From the NCBI GenBank assembly GCA_949287655.1, contig CASEHD010000010.1:36507-100506 (forward strand): 64,000 bases of DNA, written 5' to 3'. The DNA is from an uncultured Christensenella sp. Lineage in GTDB: Bacteria > Bacillota > Clostridia > Christensenellales > UBA3700. Below, piece by piece: positions 46,579 through 54,135 of this stretch. Each line of letters begins with the position of its first letter. The first letter of the stretch is position 1. The notes beneath the pieces are model-generated. The model was not told the origin of the DNA. It ran no database searches and saw only the letters and a program-made list of their open reading frames with translations. Both the position numbers and the translations under genes were made by a program.

Positions 46579-48468
46579 TTATTGTTTATGCTTATTGCCG
46601 CTGTCCGCCGCGGCGGGCGCGACCGCTTTTTCCGAAAGCGCAAACATCTGATGTTCCTTTATATGCGCGTCCATTTCGGCGTACAGCTTCTTGTTTTTCA
46701 GCACGCTGTCTTCGAGCAGACATTTGATATGCTCTTCTATATGTATATCGTGGTCGTCGTACGGGCAGGCGGTCGGGCGCTCCTTTCCGAGAGAAAGGTT
46801 TTCCTTCATCGCGCGCTTCCTCTGCGTCTCGTCGACGTCTTTCGCGCTCTCCCAGTTGCCTATCCCCAGCATTTCGAGGACCTTGACTTTCGTCCTCGGA
46901 CTCATGCTGCCGTCCGCTTCAGTAAGTACGCCCATGCGGATAAGCTCGAGCACCATATTGCGTCTCTCGGCGACGGTCTCGGAAACGTCCTCGTTCGTAT
47001 CGAAAACGATATCCTCGCACTGAAGATCGTTGCCGGTAAAATATCTGAGTTCGGGCTCTCCGTTCTCTCCCGATACGCGTTTCAGCCTCTTTTCTGTCGC
47101 GAACTGCTTGTAAAGATACAGCAGCATTCTGCAAACCCTCTTTATGCAAAGCCTGAGCGAAGAAGTAGACAGCGACATTCTTGTGTCGTCCTGGTTGACC
47201 AGAAGGGATATCGCTTTTCCCGACATATTGCCGTAAGTCTGCGAATACTTGCTCAGTTCGCTGACGCCGCTTACAGTCACGAATTCGGAAAGCAGCCTTT
47301 CTTCCTCATACGTAAAGTCTGCGGGCACGCTTCCGGTCTCAATGAATCTGGGGATATTTGACCCCTGACGGTATATCAGCACCTTGCCGGGAGACAGCCC
47401 CTCTTCTTCCAGATTGTCCATATCCACGCTGCCGTCCTCGACCGCAAGAATACCCATGGAAATACGGTTGAGATACTCATGCTTTCTGTTCTTGACGGCG
47501 TTGTAGCTGCGCTGAAGCGGGATCATTCTTTCGACGACGGAAGTGCCGAAGAAGCTGCCGACCTTTCTTATGCAGTTGGTCTGCGCGAACGGGAAACCTT
47601 TCTTTCCCTGAACGTCGGTGACGTAAGGGAGTCCGCCGTAATAAAGCAACTTGTCGCCCGCTATTATCGCGAGTTCGCCTTCCGGCATATCCTTTGTCGG
47701 GCGGGTGTATCTTTCTATAACTACCGCATAGCCGTCGACCTTAGAAGCGATCACGTTGCCGACCGCGGCGTTGTACCCCAGCCCGCCCGCTACGGAGGCG
47801 TTGTCGAGAGTGAATACATTGACCTCTTCGCCTTCTACTCTGACGCCCCATATATCCTCGATCTCTGTCACCGGATATGCCTTGGCGTGTATGACGCTGT
47901 GACACTCTTCCAGCGAATCAGCGCATACGTTATCCGGAAATATCTCGAAAGGAGTCACCACGGTAATACGCGCTTCTCCTACACGGACAGGATTATTTTG
48001 CTTATCCCTGCACAACTCGTCGCCTGCGTCCTTATCCCATACGACCTTAAAGAAACACGATCCGGTGACCTCGCTCCACGCCACCGCGTCGTTGATGAGA
48101 GACGACAGGTCGTTCTGCTCTGCGACCGCGTTTATCAGCGCAGTCGAAAATTTTGCCGACTGTATGTCCGTTTCATCGTTCGAAAAGGGTTTTACCGTGA
48201 CTCCGGTGTTGACTCTCGTAAGCTTAGACATTCTCGTTTCCAGCACGGAAGCGATATGGTTGTACACCTCTCTTTCCTGCCAGAAATACTGTTTTCCGAA
48301 TTCCTCGACTTCGCCTGTCGGCGTTATCTGCATATACTGGTTGCCGTTGACGAAATTCATATTCAGCTGCCATTGCAGTTCCAGCGGCTTTCTGTCCTCT
48401 CTGCGTCTTTCGTAGTCCTTTCTTACCTGACATACGATATCTTCGGCGAAAGTTTTTTTATCTTTCAT
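46579..48468 (-). CDS. Phage portal protein (P22/T7-like)
   Basis: A 629-aa protein with a helical N-terminus (ERRREDRKPLELQWQLNMNF), the motif GNQYM, and NHIASVLETRMSKLTRVNTG typical of P22-like portals. A middle beta-rich wing and a helical region (LQRSYNAVKNRKHEYLNRIS) follow. It forms the dodecameric ring at one capsid vertex through which the terminase drives DNA. The ATG overlaps the previous stop, and AAGGAG lies upstream. The size fits short-tailed phages. Confidence 0.85.
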   Translation of the reverse strand: MKDKKTFAEDIVCQVRKDYERRREDRKPLELQWQLNMNFVNGNQYMQITPTGEVEEFGKQYFWQEREVYNHIASVLETRMSKLTRVNTGVTVKPFSNDETDIQSAKFSTALINAVAEQNDLSSLINDAVAWSEVTGSCFFKVVWDKDAGDELCRDKQNNPVRVGEARITVVTPFEIFPDNVCADSLEECHSVIHAKAYPVTEIEDIWGVRVEGEEVNVFTLDNASVAGGLGYNAAVGNVIASKVDGYAVVIERYTRPTKDMPEGELAIIAGDKLLYYGGLPYVTDVQGKKGFPFAQTNCIRKVGSFFGTSVVERMIPLQRSYNAVKNRKHEYLNRISMGILAVEDGSVDMDNLEEEGLSPGKVLIYRQGSNIPRFIETGSVPADFTYEEERLLSEFVTVSGVSELSKYSQTYGNMSGKAISLLVNQDDTRMSLSTSSLRLCIKRVCRMLLYLYKQFATEKRLKRVSGENGEPELRYFTGNDLQCEDIVFDTNEDVSETVAERRNMVLELIRMGVLTEADGSMSPRTKVKVLEMLGIGNWESAKDVDETQRKRAMKENLSLGKERPTACPYDDHDIHIEEHIKCLLEDSVLKNKKLYAEMDAHIKEHQMFALSEKAVAPAAADSGNKHKQ

Positions 48469-48683
48469 ACGCTCTCCTTACCGCTTTGTTTATTAAGCAT
48501 GTTTTTGGGACTTTTGGGAGTGATTATTTTCCCGATCTGTCCATAAAGTTCTTTTAAGCAGTCCTCGCACAGATTGAGTGAATTGCGCTTATCGCCTCCT
48601 TCCGCCACGAACTGGTACGCCGCGTGATTCCTGCACATCGGCATCTCGCACTTAGTCTTTACCGTCAGTTTGTTTACCTGCAT
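48465..48683 (-). CDS. Small Cys-rich protein, zinc-ribbon-like
   Basis: A 72-aa protein with two cysteine pairs, in KCEMPMC and NLCEDC, about 25 residues apart, as in a small zinc ribbon, and a basic Lys/Asn-rich tail. It overlaps both the gene before (48652-48683) and the portal start (ATGA). A DNA-binding or packaging accessory role is possible; no family recognised. Confidence 0.5.
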   Translation of the reverse strand: MQVNKLTVKTKCEMPMCRNHAAYQFVAEGGDKRNSLNLCEDCLKELYGQIGKIITPKSPKNMLNKQSGKESV

Positions 48684-48951
48684 CCTGCGCCTCCTTTGCG
48701 TTTATCTTTTCAAGCTCGCTCAAAAGCCTCTTTTTCAGCTCCTCAAGCTGCATGTCCGTGTATCCTTCAAGCGGGTTTTCCCCGCTCCGCTCTATCACCG
48801 CCTTTATCGCCGTAGTGTCGGGCGGGATATATTTTTTTGATATCTTTCTTTTGGTCACCTCGTTTTCGCGGTCGTATTCCTCGACCTTCTCTTCAACGAA
48901 ATAACCCGTCGCCTTTTTCATTAAAATGCTGTCTATCTTTTTTCTTCTCAT
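48652..48951 (-). CDS. Small terminase-associated protein, possibly terminase small subunit
   Basis: A 99-aa basic/helical protein containing TKRKISKKYIPPDTTAIKAV followed by a C-terminal Leu/Glu/Lys helix (QLEELKKRLLSELEKINAKE). The IPPDTTAIKAV pattern is one I associate with small proteins next to Firmicutes phage terminases. Its start overlaps the large terminase stop by 4 bp. Small-subunit function is plausible but the order (after TerL rather than before) is unusual. Confidence 0.55.
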   Translation of the reverse strand: MRRKKIDSILMKKATGYFVEEKVEEYDRENEVTKRKISKKYIPPDTTAIKAVIERSGENPLEGYTDMQLEELKKRLLSELEKINAKEAQDAGKQTDGKD

Positions 48952-50381
48952 AGCCTGCTTTCGCTCCGTCTCAGCTTTTTTATAAGTCTCTCTTTGTCGC
49001 GTTCGATGACCGTCTTATGCGCTTTGGGCTGCTTTGTCGGCTCCGGTTTTGTCATTATGTAGTATCTGAGCGCGTCCAACGCGTGGTCGTCCTTTTTTAC
49101 GGGTCTGTCGCCGCTTCCCCACCAATAGGATTTAAGCTCTCTTATAAGGTTCCTGCAACAGGGAAATATCTTTATCCTGTCGGTCGCAAAATAGGACTTG
49201 ACCCGCGCTATGCCGCTGAACACGTCCTTGTCCACCTTTGTGTTGACCGCAATCCCGCGCTCGAAAAAGAGATCGGCGACGCTCTTAGTGCTCGCGAGAG
49301 TCTTTTGAGTTGCTGCGCTGTCGATAAGCGCTTCCAGCCGTCCCTTTCCGTCACGGCGCCAGTTAAGCGAATCGGCGGTCTCACTTATCATCTTCGCATG
49401 ATAGTCGATATCTCTTCCCGCCTCGTACCACTCCCCGACGACGTATACCACGCCGTCGTAGTCGACAGCGAAAAAGAGGCACGCAAGCGGATTGTTGAGA
49501 CCGGGGTCAATACTCATTGCGTCCTGCCACTCGAAAGGCACCTCGAAAGGCTGTTCGAGGACGTGTCTCGCGGGATCGAATTCCTTGTAGACGAGCCCTT
49601 CCGCCGCGCTGAATTTGCCGTATCTTCTCGAATTAAGCGTCTCTTCGTCCATGCTCGCGGTCAGCGCTGCGACCTCGTCCGGGTCGAGAAACGGATTGTC
49701 CGCCCATTCCATATTCGCGCACCATATCTCTTCGTCGCCGCCGCTGTTCAGGTATATCAGATCATAGACCCATGTCAGCCCTTTCAGCGGGGTCATAGTG
49801 CCCCATATCTCTCCCTTTCTGTCAAGTACGCGCATACGGCATTCCTGATAAATATCGAGAGGCGGTTCTTCATCGAACCAGACGAAATCGAGCGAAGTAC
49901 CCTGAAATTTTTCTCTGCCCTGATCGCAGCTTTTAAAAGAAATTTTGGATATTCCGCCCGAAACGTTTTTTATAAGAATATAGTCGATTATACCGTACTC
50001 CGCGCTCTCCTTTCTTCCCGACGCCATAACGATATCCTGTATCCAGTCCGGATTCAGATAGGATAAAAATTTGCTCTGCGCGACGTCTCTCTGCACCTCG
50101 TAGGACAGCGACACGACCCACCCTTCGACCGCTCCTCTGTTCTTGCGGTACGGGTGTATGCCCCTCGCCCACCAGACAGCCTCGACCGCGCCGCATTCGG
50201 TTTTTCCGCTTCTGTTGCCGCCGAACACCCAGCGGTTGCGCTTTAAGCATTTATGAAACGCGACCTGTTTTTCGTGCACCTTTTCGCCGGTGTTGTAGCG
50301 CGCCAGCCTGTTGTTGTCGAAGCGCCTTTTCTGCTCTCTTTCAATCGCCAATATTCTGGCGAGTATCTCTTTTTCAGTCAT
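48948..50381 (-). CDS. Phage terminase large subunit
   Basis: A 477-aa protein with packaging ATPase motifs: Walker A GGNRSGKT at residues 54-61, Walker B in DFVWFDEEP near 165-173, and the coupling motif GTMTPLKGLTW. The C-terminal RNase H-like nuclease shows acidic residues in SIDPGLNNPLA, LIDSAA and KKDDHALDALRYY. All catalytic residues appear intact, so it should be able to package DNA. It is the first gene of the minus-strand cassette, with CGGAGG upstream of the ATG. Confidence 0.92.
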   Translation of the reverse strand: MTEKEILARILAIEREQKRRFDNNRLARYNTGEKVHEKQVAFHKCLKRNRWVFGGNRSGKTECGAVEAVWWARGIHPYRKNRGAVEGWVVSLSYEVQRDVAQSKFLSYLNPDWIQDIVMASGRKESAEYGIIDYILIKNVSGGISKISFKSCDQGREKFQGTSLDFVWFDEEPPLDIYQECRMRVLDRKGEIWGTMTPLKGLTWVYDLIYLNSGGDEEIWCANMEWADNPFLDPDEVAALTASMDEETLNSRRYGKFSAAEGLVYKEFDPARHVLEQPFEVPFEWQDAMSIDPGLNNPLACLFFAVDYDGVVYVVGEWYEAGRDIDYHAKMISETADSLNWRRDGKGRLEALIDSAATQKTLASTKSVADLFFERGIAVNTKVDKDVFSGIARVKSYFATDRIKIFPCCRNLIRELKSYWWGSGDRPVKKDDHALDALRYYIMTKPEPTKQPKAHKTVIERDKERLIKKLRRSESRL

Positions 50382-50498
50382 ATTCCTCCGTATAGCGCCA
50401 TAATTTTTACAATAAAAGCGGATTTTTGTTGTTGCGATATTCTTATCATAGTGTATAATAATATTATCCTGCGGACAGAGATCCGCCGATAGGAGAAT
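50382..50498. promoter_or_regulatory. Divergent control region of the terminase operon and a secreted-protein gene
   Basis: On the plus strand TTGCGA, 16 bp, TATAAT (ending near 50462) serves the gene starting at 50502. For the minus-strand terminase operon I find no consensus promoter in the roughly 115 bp, which fits dependence on an activator. Confidence 0.5.
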
Positions 50499-50501
50499 AT
50501 G

Positions 50502-51335
50502 ATGAAAAAGCTGATCACAGTCTGTTTGCTTATCCTTACCGTATGCCTGCTTATGACCGGCGTAGCGGTCGCCGACACTTCGACGGGAGCACAGACTTTT
50601 TATATCGCAAACGAAAACATACCGGTATACGTCGTATCTTCCAACGCGTATCAGCCCGCTTTCGTTATTCCGAAGAGCTACTATTTCCGCACCCTTTCGG
50701 TCAGCGGAGAATATACCTCGATCGTCTACGGCAAAAACACGGACACGCCCGCCGTTTCGCTGTATGTGCTCAATTCCGATCTCGGTTCAAAAGCTTCTGC
50801 GACGACCGACGACGTAACCGACGACACCGCGTATTACAATATCGCCGTCGCCAACGCGAGACCGATCGAAGGCGTAGAAGTGATGTTCTACAATCCAGGT
50901 ACGCTTGACGAAGAGATAAAAAGCACTTACGTCACCGTAAACAAGGTACTGGGCGTCTATCAGTATGACAAGACGACTTACTTTTCGGCGATCGTCACCG
51001 TAAGTTCGCAGACAAAAGTGCTTCTCTATAAGGCGACCGACACCAACAACCCGACGTTTACGCTCGCTTCGATACCCCTTCACCGGATAACGGTCGACCG
51101 CAACAACGCGGCAAACGAAGGCGTTATCTCCACCCCGGGCACAGGCAACACGGACGTTACAGGCAACAACGTAATAAGAAACGTGATGATCGCGGTGATA
51201 TGCGTGATGTGCGTACTGGTGATTTTCCTTATATTCCGCCCGACAAAGAACGCTAAGAACCGCTACGAGCTGGAAAACCGCGAACGCGCAGACGACAATT
51301 ACGACGACTACAACGGTTACGGCAACCGCAACTAA
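50502..51335 (+). CDS. Secreted, membrane-anchored protein of unknown function
   Basis: The protein is 277 aa from the second of two tandem ATGs; AGGAG has 6-nt spacing to it and only 3 nt to the first. It has an N-terminal signal peptide ending near VAVADTS, an extracytoplasmic beta-rich domain with many Tyr/Thr/Val, one C-terminal membrane helix (VMIAVICVMCVLVIFLIF) and a cytoplasmic tail rich in Asp, Tyr and Asn. It is on the plus strand between the phage-like activator and terminase genes, and its stop overlaps the activator stop by 4 bp. It may be an accessory (moron) gene or a host gene bordering the element. Confidence 0.6.
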   Translation: MKKLITVCLLILTVCLLMTGVAVADTSTGAQTFYIANENIPVYVVSSNAYQPAFVIPKSYYFRTLSVSGEYTSIVYGKNTDTPAVSLYVLNSDLGSKASATTDDVTDDTAYYNIAVANARPIEGVEVMFYNPGTLDEEIKSTYVTVNKVLGVYQYDKTTYFSAIVTVSSQTKVLLYKATDTNNPTFTLASIPLHRITVDRNNAANEGVISTPGTGNTDVTGNNVIRNVMIAVICVMCVLVIFLIFRPTKNAKNRYELENRERADDNYDDYNGYGNRN

Positions 51336-51907
51336 TCGCCAATGCCGATCCTCGCCGCTCTCTTTTCGCTTAAAAGGATCCCGGCGGCAACGGCGTCTTC
51401 TAAGCTCACTCTTAATTTATTATCCGATACCCTTTCGGCGCGGCAGAAAACGTCCGCGCCTTTTTGCGCCAGCATATAGTAGTCGCCGATAAGCACGTCC
51501 TTTAAATAACGGGTCTCAAACCACTTTTCGTCATACCCCGCCGCCTTCAGCGAGCAAGCCGCCTTTTTAACACCGTCCGCGTACCAGCGGAAAGCGCTCC
51601 TCTTTGCGTAGCCCAGTCTTAAAGCGATCTCCTCTATACTCTTTCCGCTACGCGCTCTCATTCCGAGGATATTTGCATATTTTATCGGCAGTTTCGCCAG
51701 GGTTTCGTCGACAAGGACTTTCGCGTTCAGATAGCTTTCGGAACGCGCGTTGCAGTCAATCATCTTCTGTACGAGCGAAAGAGTGTCCTCACAGTAAAAT
51801 CCGGATATGGCGAGAGTTTCGGAGGTACGCTTGCACGCCCTTACCGCCCCGGGTAATCTTCTGTATGCGGCGAGAAGCGCCGTAACCCAATCCATCATAT
51901 TTTTCAT
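51332..51907 (-). CDS. Sigma-region-4-like transcription factor, possible phage late activator (ArpU/RinA type)
   Basis: The protein is 191 aa from the ATG at 51907 (CGGAGG, then AAAAACA); a GTG at 51946 is open but lies near the transcription start. Residues about 85-125 hold a sigma-70 region 4-like helix-turn-helix (LPIKYANILGMRARSGKSIEEIALRLGYAKRSAFRW, written here as its span) preceded by helices that recall ArpU/RinA-type late regulators of Firmicutes prophages. The C-terminal 70 residues are unknown. It lies upstream of the terminase operon and has a LexA-like box in its control region. Confidence 0.6.
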   Translation of the reverse strand: MKNMMDWVTALLAAYRRLPGAVRACKRTSETLAISGFYCEDTLSLVQKMIDCNARSESYLNAKVLVDETLAKLPIKYANILGMRARSGKSIEEIALRLGYAKRSAFRWYADGVKKAACSLKAAGYDEKWFETRYLKDVLIGDYYMLAQKGADVFCRAERVSDNKLRVSLEDAVAAGILLSEKRAARIGIGD

Positions 51908-51926
51908 TGTTTTTCCTCCGAAATCA

Positions 51927-51955
51927 AGTATATTACCCACAGACATTCAAATCAA
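51927..51955 (-). promoter_or_regulatory. Promoter of the activator gene
   Basis: TTGATT (51950-51955) and TATACT (51927-51932) on the minus strand, spacer 17 bp, 20 bp upstream of the ATG at 51907. Confidence 0.65.
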
Positions 51956-51975
51956 CGTTGTCTGCCAATATTTAC

Positions 51976-51987
51976 GAACATTTGTTC
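51976..51987. promoter_or_regulatory. LexA-like (SOS) operator candidate
   Basis: GAACATTTGTTC is a perfect GAAC-N4-GTTC match to the Firmicutes LexA core, preceded by C as in the full consensus. It lies 21 bp upstream of the -35 box of the activator gene. Confidence 0.5.
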
Positions 51988-52412
51988 ATATTTTTTTATT
52001 ATCGTAACCGGTAAAAGTAACCACAGTATGTCATATTAAATATAAATTTACGTTGTTTCCGTCGAATAATATTGAAAAAAACATGAACATAACGTAAAGT
52101 CGGCTATGCATTTCACACCGGGAATGAGAATAAAAAGCACGTCGTTAATTAATACAGCATTGAATCATATATTATAAATACCAATATTTAAAGCGACTTT
52201 ACCCGATAAAGAAAAAAACCGTATGCGCCGTCGGAATTGAGCAGAAAAATTTGTATTCAGACAAGGAAAAGACCCGCGGTAATACTCTTGCGGATTTGAC
52301 GCGGTATCAATTCAAATTTTACGCACTGTATAAAGCATTAATAATGCCGGAGCGACCGACGAAAACACGCTGCAAAGCGTTTTGAGCGAGATGATTTGCG
52401 AGTAAACGAGAA
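51988..52412. other. A+T-rich non-coding stretch at the right side of the phage-like cassette
   Basis: No ORF with a ribosome site. It contains two copies of the 16-mer GGTAATACTCTTGCGG; the first is at 52278-52293 and the second lies in the adjacent hairpin at 52423-52438. This is a possible remnant or boundary of the element. No tRNA and no convincing att-type repeat shared with the left side was found. Confidence 0.5.
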
Positions 52413-52455
52413 GAGCCTCGGGGGTAATACTCTTGCGGTATTACCGTCGAGGCTC
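52413..52455 (-). terminator. Long hairpin after the pseudouridine synthase gene
   Basis: GAGCCTCG and GGTAATAC pair with GGTATTACC and CGAGGCTC around a 6-nt loop, 28 bp beyond the stop. The following T-tract on the minus strand is poor (TTCTCGTTTA). Confidence 0.65.
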
Positions 52456-52482
52456 GACAATGTTTAATCGTAAATCAGCCGT

Positions 52483-53274
52483 TCAAAACCGTGTTTGAGT
52501 CGGTCGCTCAGGCAGAAACTCAATATAGTTTTTCATATTGTCATAAGGATCGGTGATCGCGGCAAAGTTAAGATATCTGCCAAGCTCAAACGCCTTCCAG
52601 GGAGAGATATCTTCCGGAGGATAAGCGATATAGGCGAGCTTTTCTCCCGTCGTCGGGTGATTGAAACGCAGCACCGCCGACCACAGAGCGAGGTTGTGTT
52701 TAAGAGTACGTTTATCCGCGCCGTATTTGGCGTCGCCGAAAAGCGGAGTTCCGCTGAACGCCATCTGCGCGCGTATCTGATGCGATCTGCCTGTTATCAA
52801 CGTTACTTTAACGAGAGCGAAACCGTTTTTTTCAGCGAGCACGTGATATTCAAGCTCCGCCTTTTTCGCACCTTCCGTCAACATCGGGACAATCTCAACG
52901 GTATTCGTCTTTTCATTCTTCTTAAGATAGTGCGTGAGCTGACCGACGTGCTGTTTTGGTATGCCGCAGGTAACGCAGAGGTATTTTTTCTCCAATTCTC
53001 CGTTCTTTATCGCGGCGCATAGTCTTTCAGCAGACTTTGACGTACGCGCGAACACCATAAGCCCGCCGGTGGGTCTGTCCAGCCTGTGGACGAGACCGAC
53101 GTAGACGTTGCCCGGCTTATTGTATTTGTTCTTGATATATTCCTTTACGACTGAAAGCATATCGGGATCGCCGGAAGCGTCTGCCTGCGAAGGCACGTTC
53201 TGCGGTTTAATTACGACGATTATCTGGTTGTCCTCATAAACCACGTTCAGATCCTTATATCCGAAATCGGTCAT
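52483..53274 (-). CDS. RluA-family pseudouridine synthase
   Basis: The protein is 263 aa from the ATG at 53274 (GGAGG, 5 nt). It has HRLDRPTGGLMVFART with the catalytic Asp near residue 70, GRSHQIRAQM and a C-terminal LYG-like PLFGDAKYG motif. It isomerises uridine in rRNA or tRNA; the precise site is unknown. The N-terminal S4 domain of RluD is absent, closer to RluA/RluC-like single-domain forms. The ATG overlaps the upstream methyltransferase stop. Confidence 0.9.
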   Translation of the reverse strand: MTDFGYKDLNVVYEDNQIIVVIKPQNVPSQADASGDPDMLSVVKEYIKNKYNKPGNVYVGLVHRLDRPTGGLMVFARTSKSAERLCAAIKNGELEKKYLCVTCGIPKQHVGQLTHYLKKNEKTNTVEIVPMLTEGAKKAELEYHVLAEKNGFALVKVTLITGRSHQIRAQMAFSGTPLFGDAKYGADKRTLKHNLALWSAVLRFNHPTTGEKLAYIAYPPEDISPWKAFELGRYLNFAAITDPYDNMKNYIEFLPERPTQTRF

Positions 53275-54134
53275 TTTATCCTCCAAAGCCCGCTGCATCC
53301 GCAGGGTAAGATTATATTTTCGTCGGTCGGAAGTCCGAGTTCGTAAGACTCGAAAACGCCGCCTTTATCTTTCAGGCACAGCCTGAGTATGTTTTCCGTG
53401 ACCGTAGGCTGAAGTCCGGTCGTGTACGAATTTATCAGCACGAAAAGCGGTTTATCAGACAGCAGTTTGACGCATTCGGTAACGAAGTCGTACAGGTTGT
53501 CCTCCAGCTTCCAGACTTCGCCGTTGACTCCTCTGCCGTAAGACGGAGGGTCCATGATTATCGCGTCGTAACTGTTGCCGCGTCGCTGTTCTCTTGCGAC
53601 GAATTTCATACAGTCGTCGACGATATAGCGAATTCTGTCGCCGGGGATCTCTGAAAGTCTCGCGTTTTCCTTAGCCCTGTCGACCATCGCTTTCGCCGCG
53701 TCGACGTGGGTCACGAACGCGCCCGCTTGCGCGCAGGCGACGGTCGCGCCGCCCGTGTATGCGAACAGGTTGAGCACTTTTATCCCGCGCTTTTCACCCT
53801 CGATCAGCTTTTGCATCATATCCCAGTTGACAGCCTGTTCGGGGAAAAGGCCCGTATGTTTAAAGCCCATCAGCTTGAGCGAAAATTTAAGTCCGTTTCT
53901 GCCGATCGTAAAATTTTCGGGCACGTCGCCCTTGTACTGCCAGCTTCCGCCGCCGCTCGCCGAGCGTTTATAGACGGCGTTTATGCCTTTGTAAGCGGAA
54001 AGTTTACTGCTCTCATGCCAGATGACCTGAGGGTCGGGGCGCAGAAGCACCAGCTTTCCCCACCTTTCCAGCTTCATACCGTCGCCGGTTGCGATTATTC
54101 TGTAATCTTTCCAGCCTTCCGCAACGCGTATCAC
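53271..54134 (-). CDS. SAM-dependent RNA methyltransferase (RlmI/RlmK-like)
   Basis: A 287-aa class I methyltransferase with the SAM motif LNLFAYTGGATVACA near residue 125, the Asp in THVDAAKAMV, and the catalytic-region DPPSYGRG near 200. Family members methylate 23S rRNA bases. It lacks the PUA domain of RlmI, and there is no Cys in the DPPSYG motif, so the target position is uncertain. It ends in the overlap with the pseudouridine synthase and starts 1 bp after ileS. Confidence 0.85.
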   Translation of the reverse strand: MIRVAEGWKDYRIIATGDGMKLERWGKLVLLRPDPQVIWHESSKLSAYKGINAVYKRSASGGGSWQYKGDVPENFTIGRNGLKFSLKLMGFKHTGLFPEQAVNWDMMQKLIEGEKRGIKVLNLFAYTGGATVACAQAGAFVTHVDAAKAMVDRAKENARLSEIPGDRIRYIVDDCMKFVAREQRRGNSYDAIIMDPPSYGRGVNGEVWKLEDNLYDFVTECVKLLSDKPLFVLINSYTTGLQPTVTENILRLCLKDKGGVFESYELGLPTDENIILPCGCSGLWRIK

Positions 54135-54135
54135 G

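Noticed and set aside
51976..51987. Treating the GAAC-N4-GTTC site as proven SOS control
   Set aside because: A short match alone is not proof, and its location distal to the -35 box is not typical of LexA repression, so it is kept only as a candidate.
40287..52482. Prophage attachment sites flanking the phage-like cassette
   Set aside because: I compared the terminator region after murG with the A+T-rich right side and found no shared repeat of useful length, no tRNA and no integrase.
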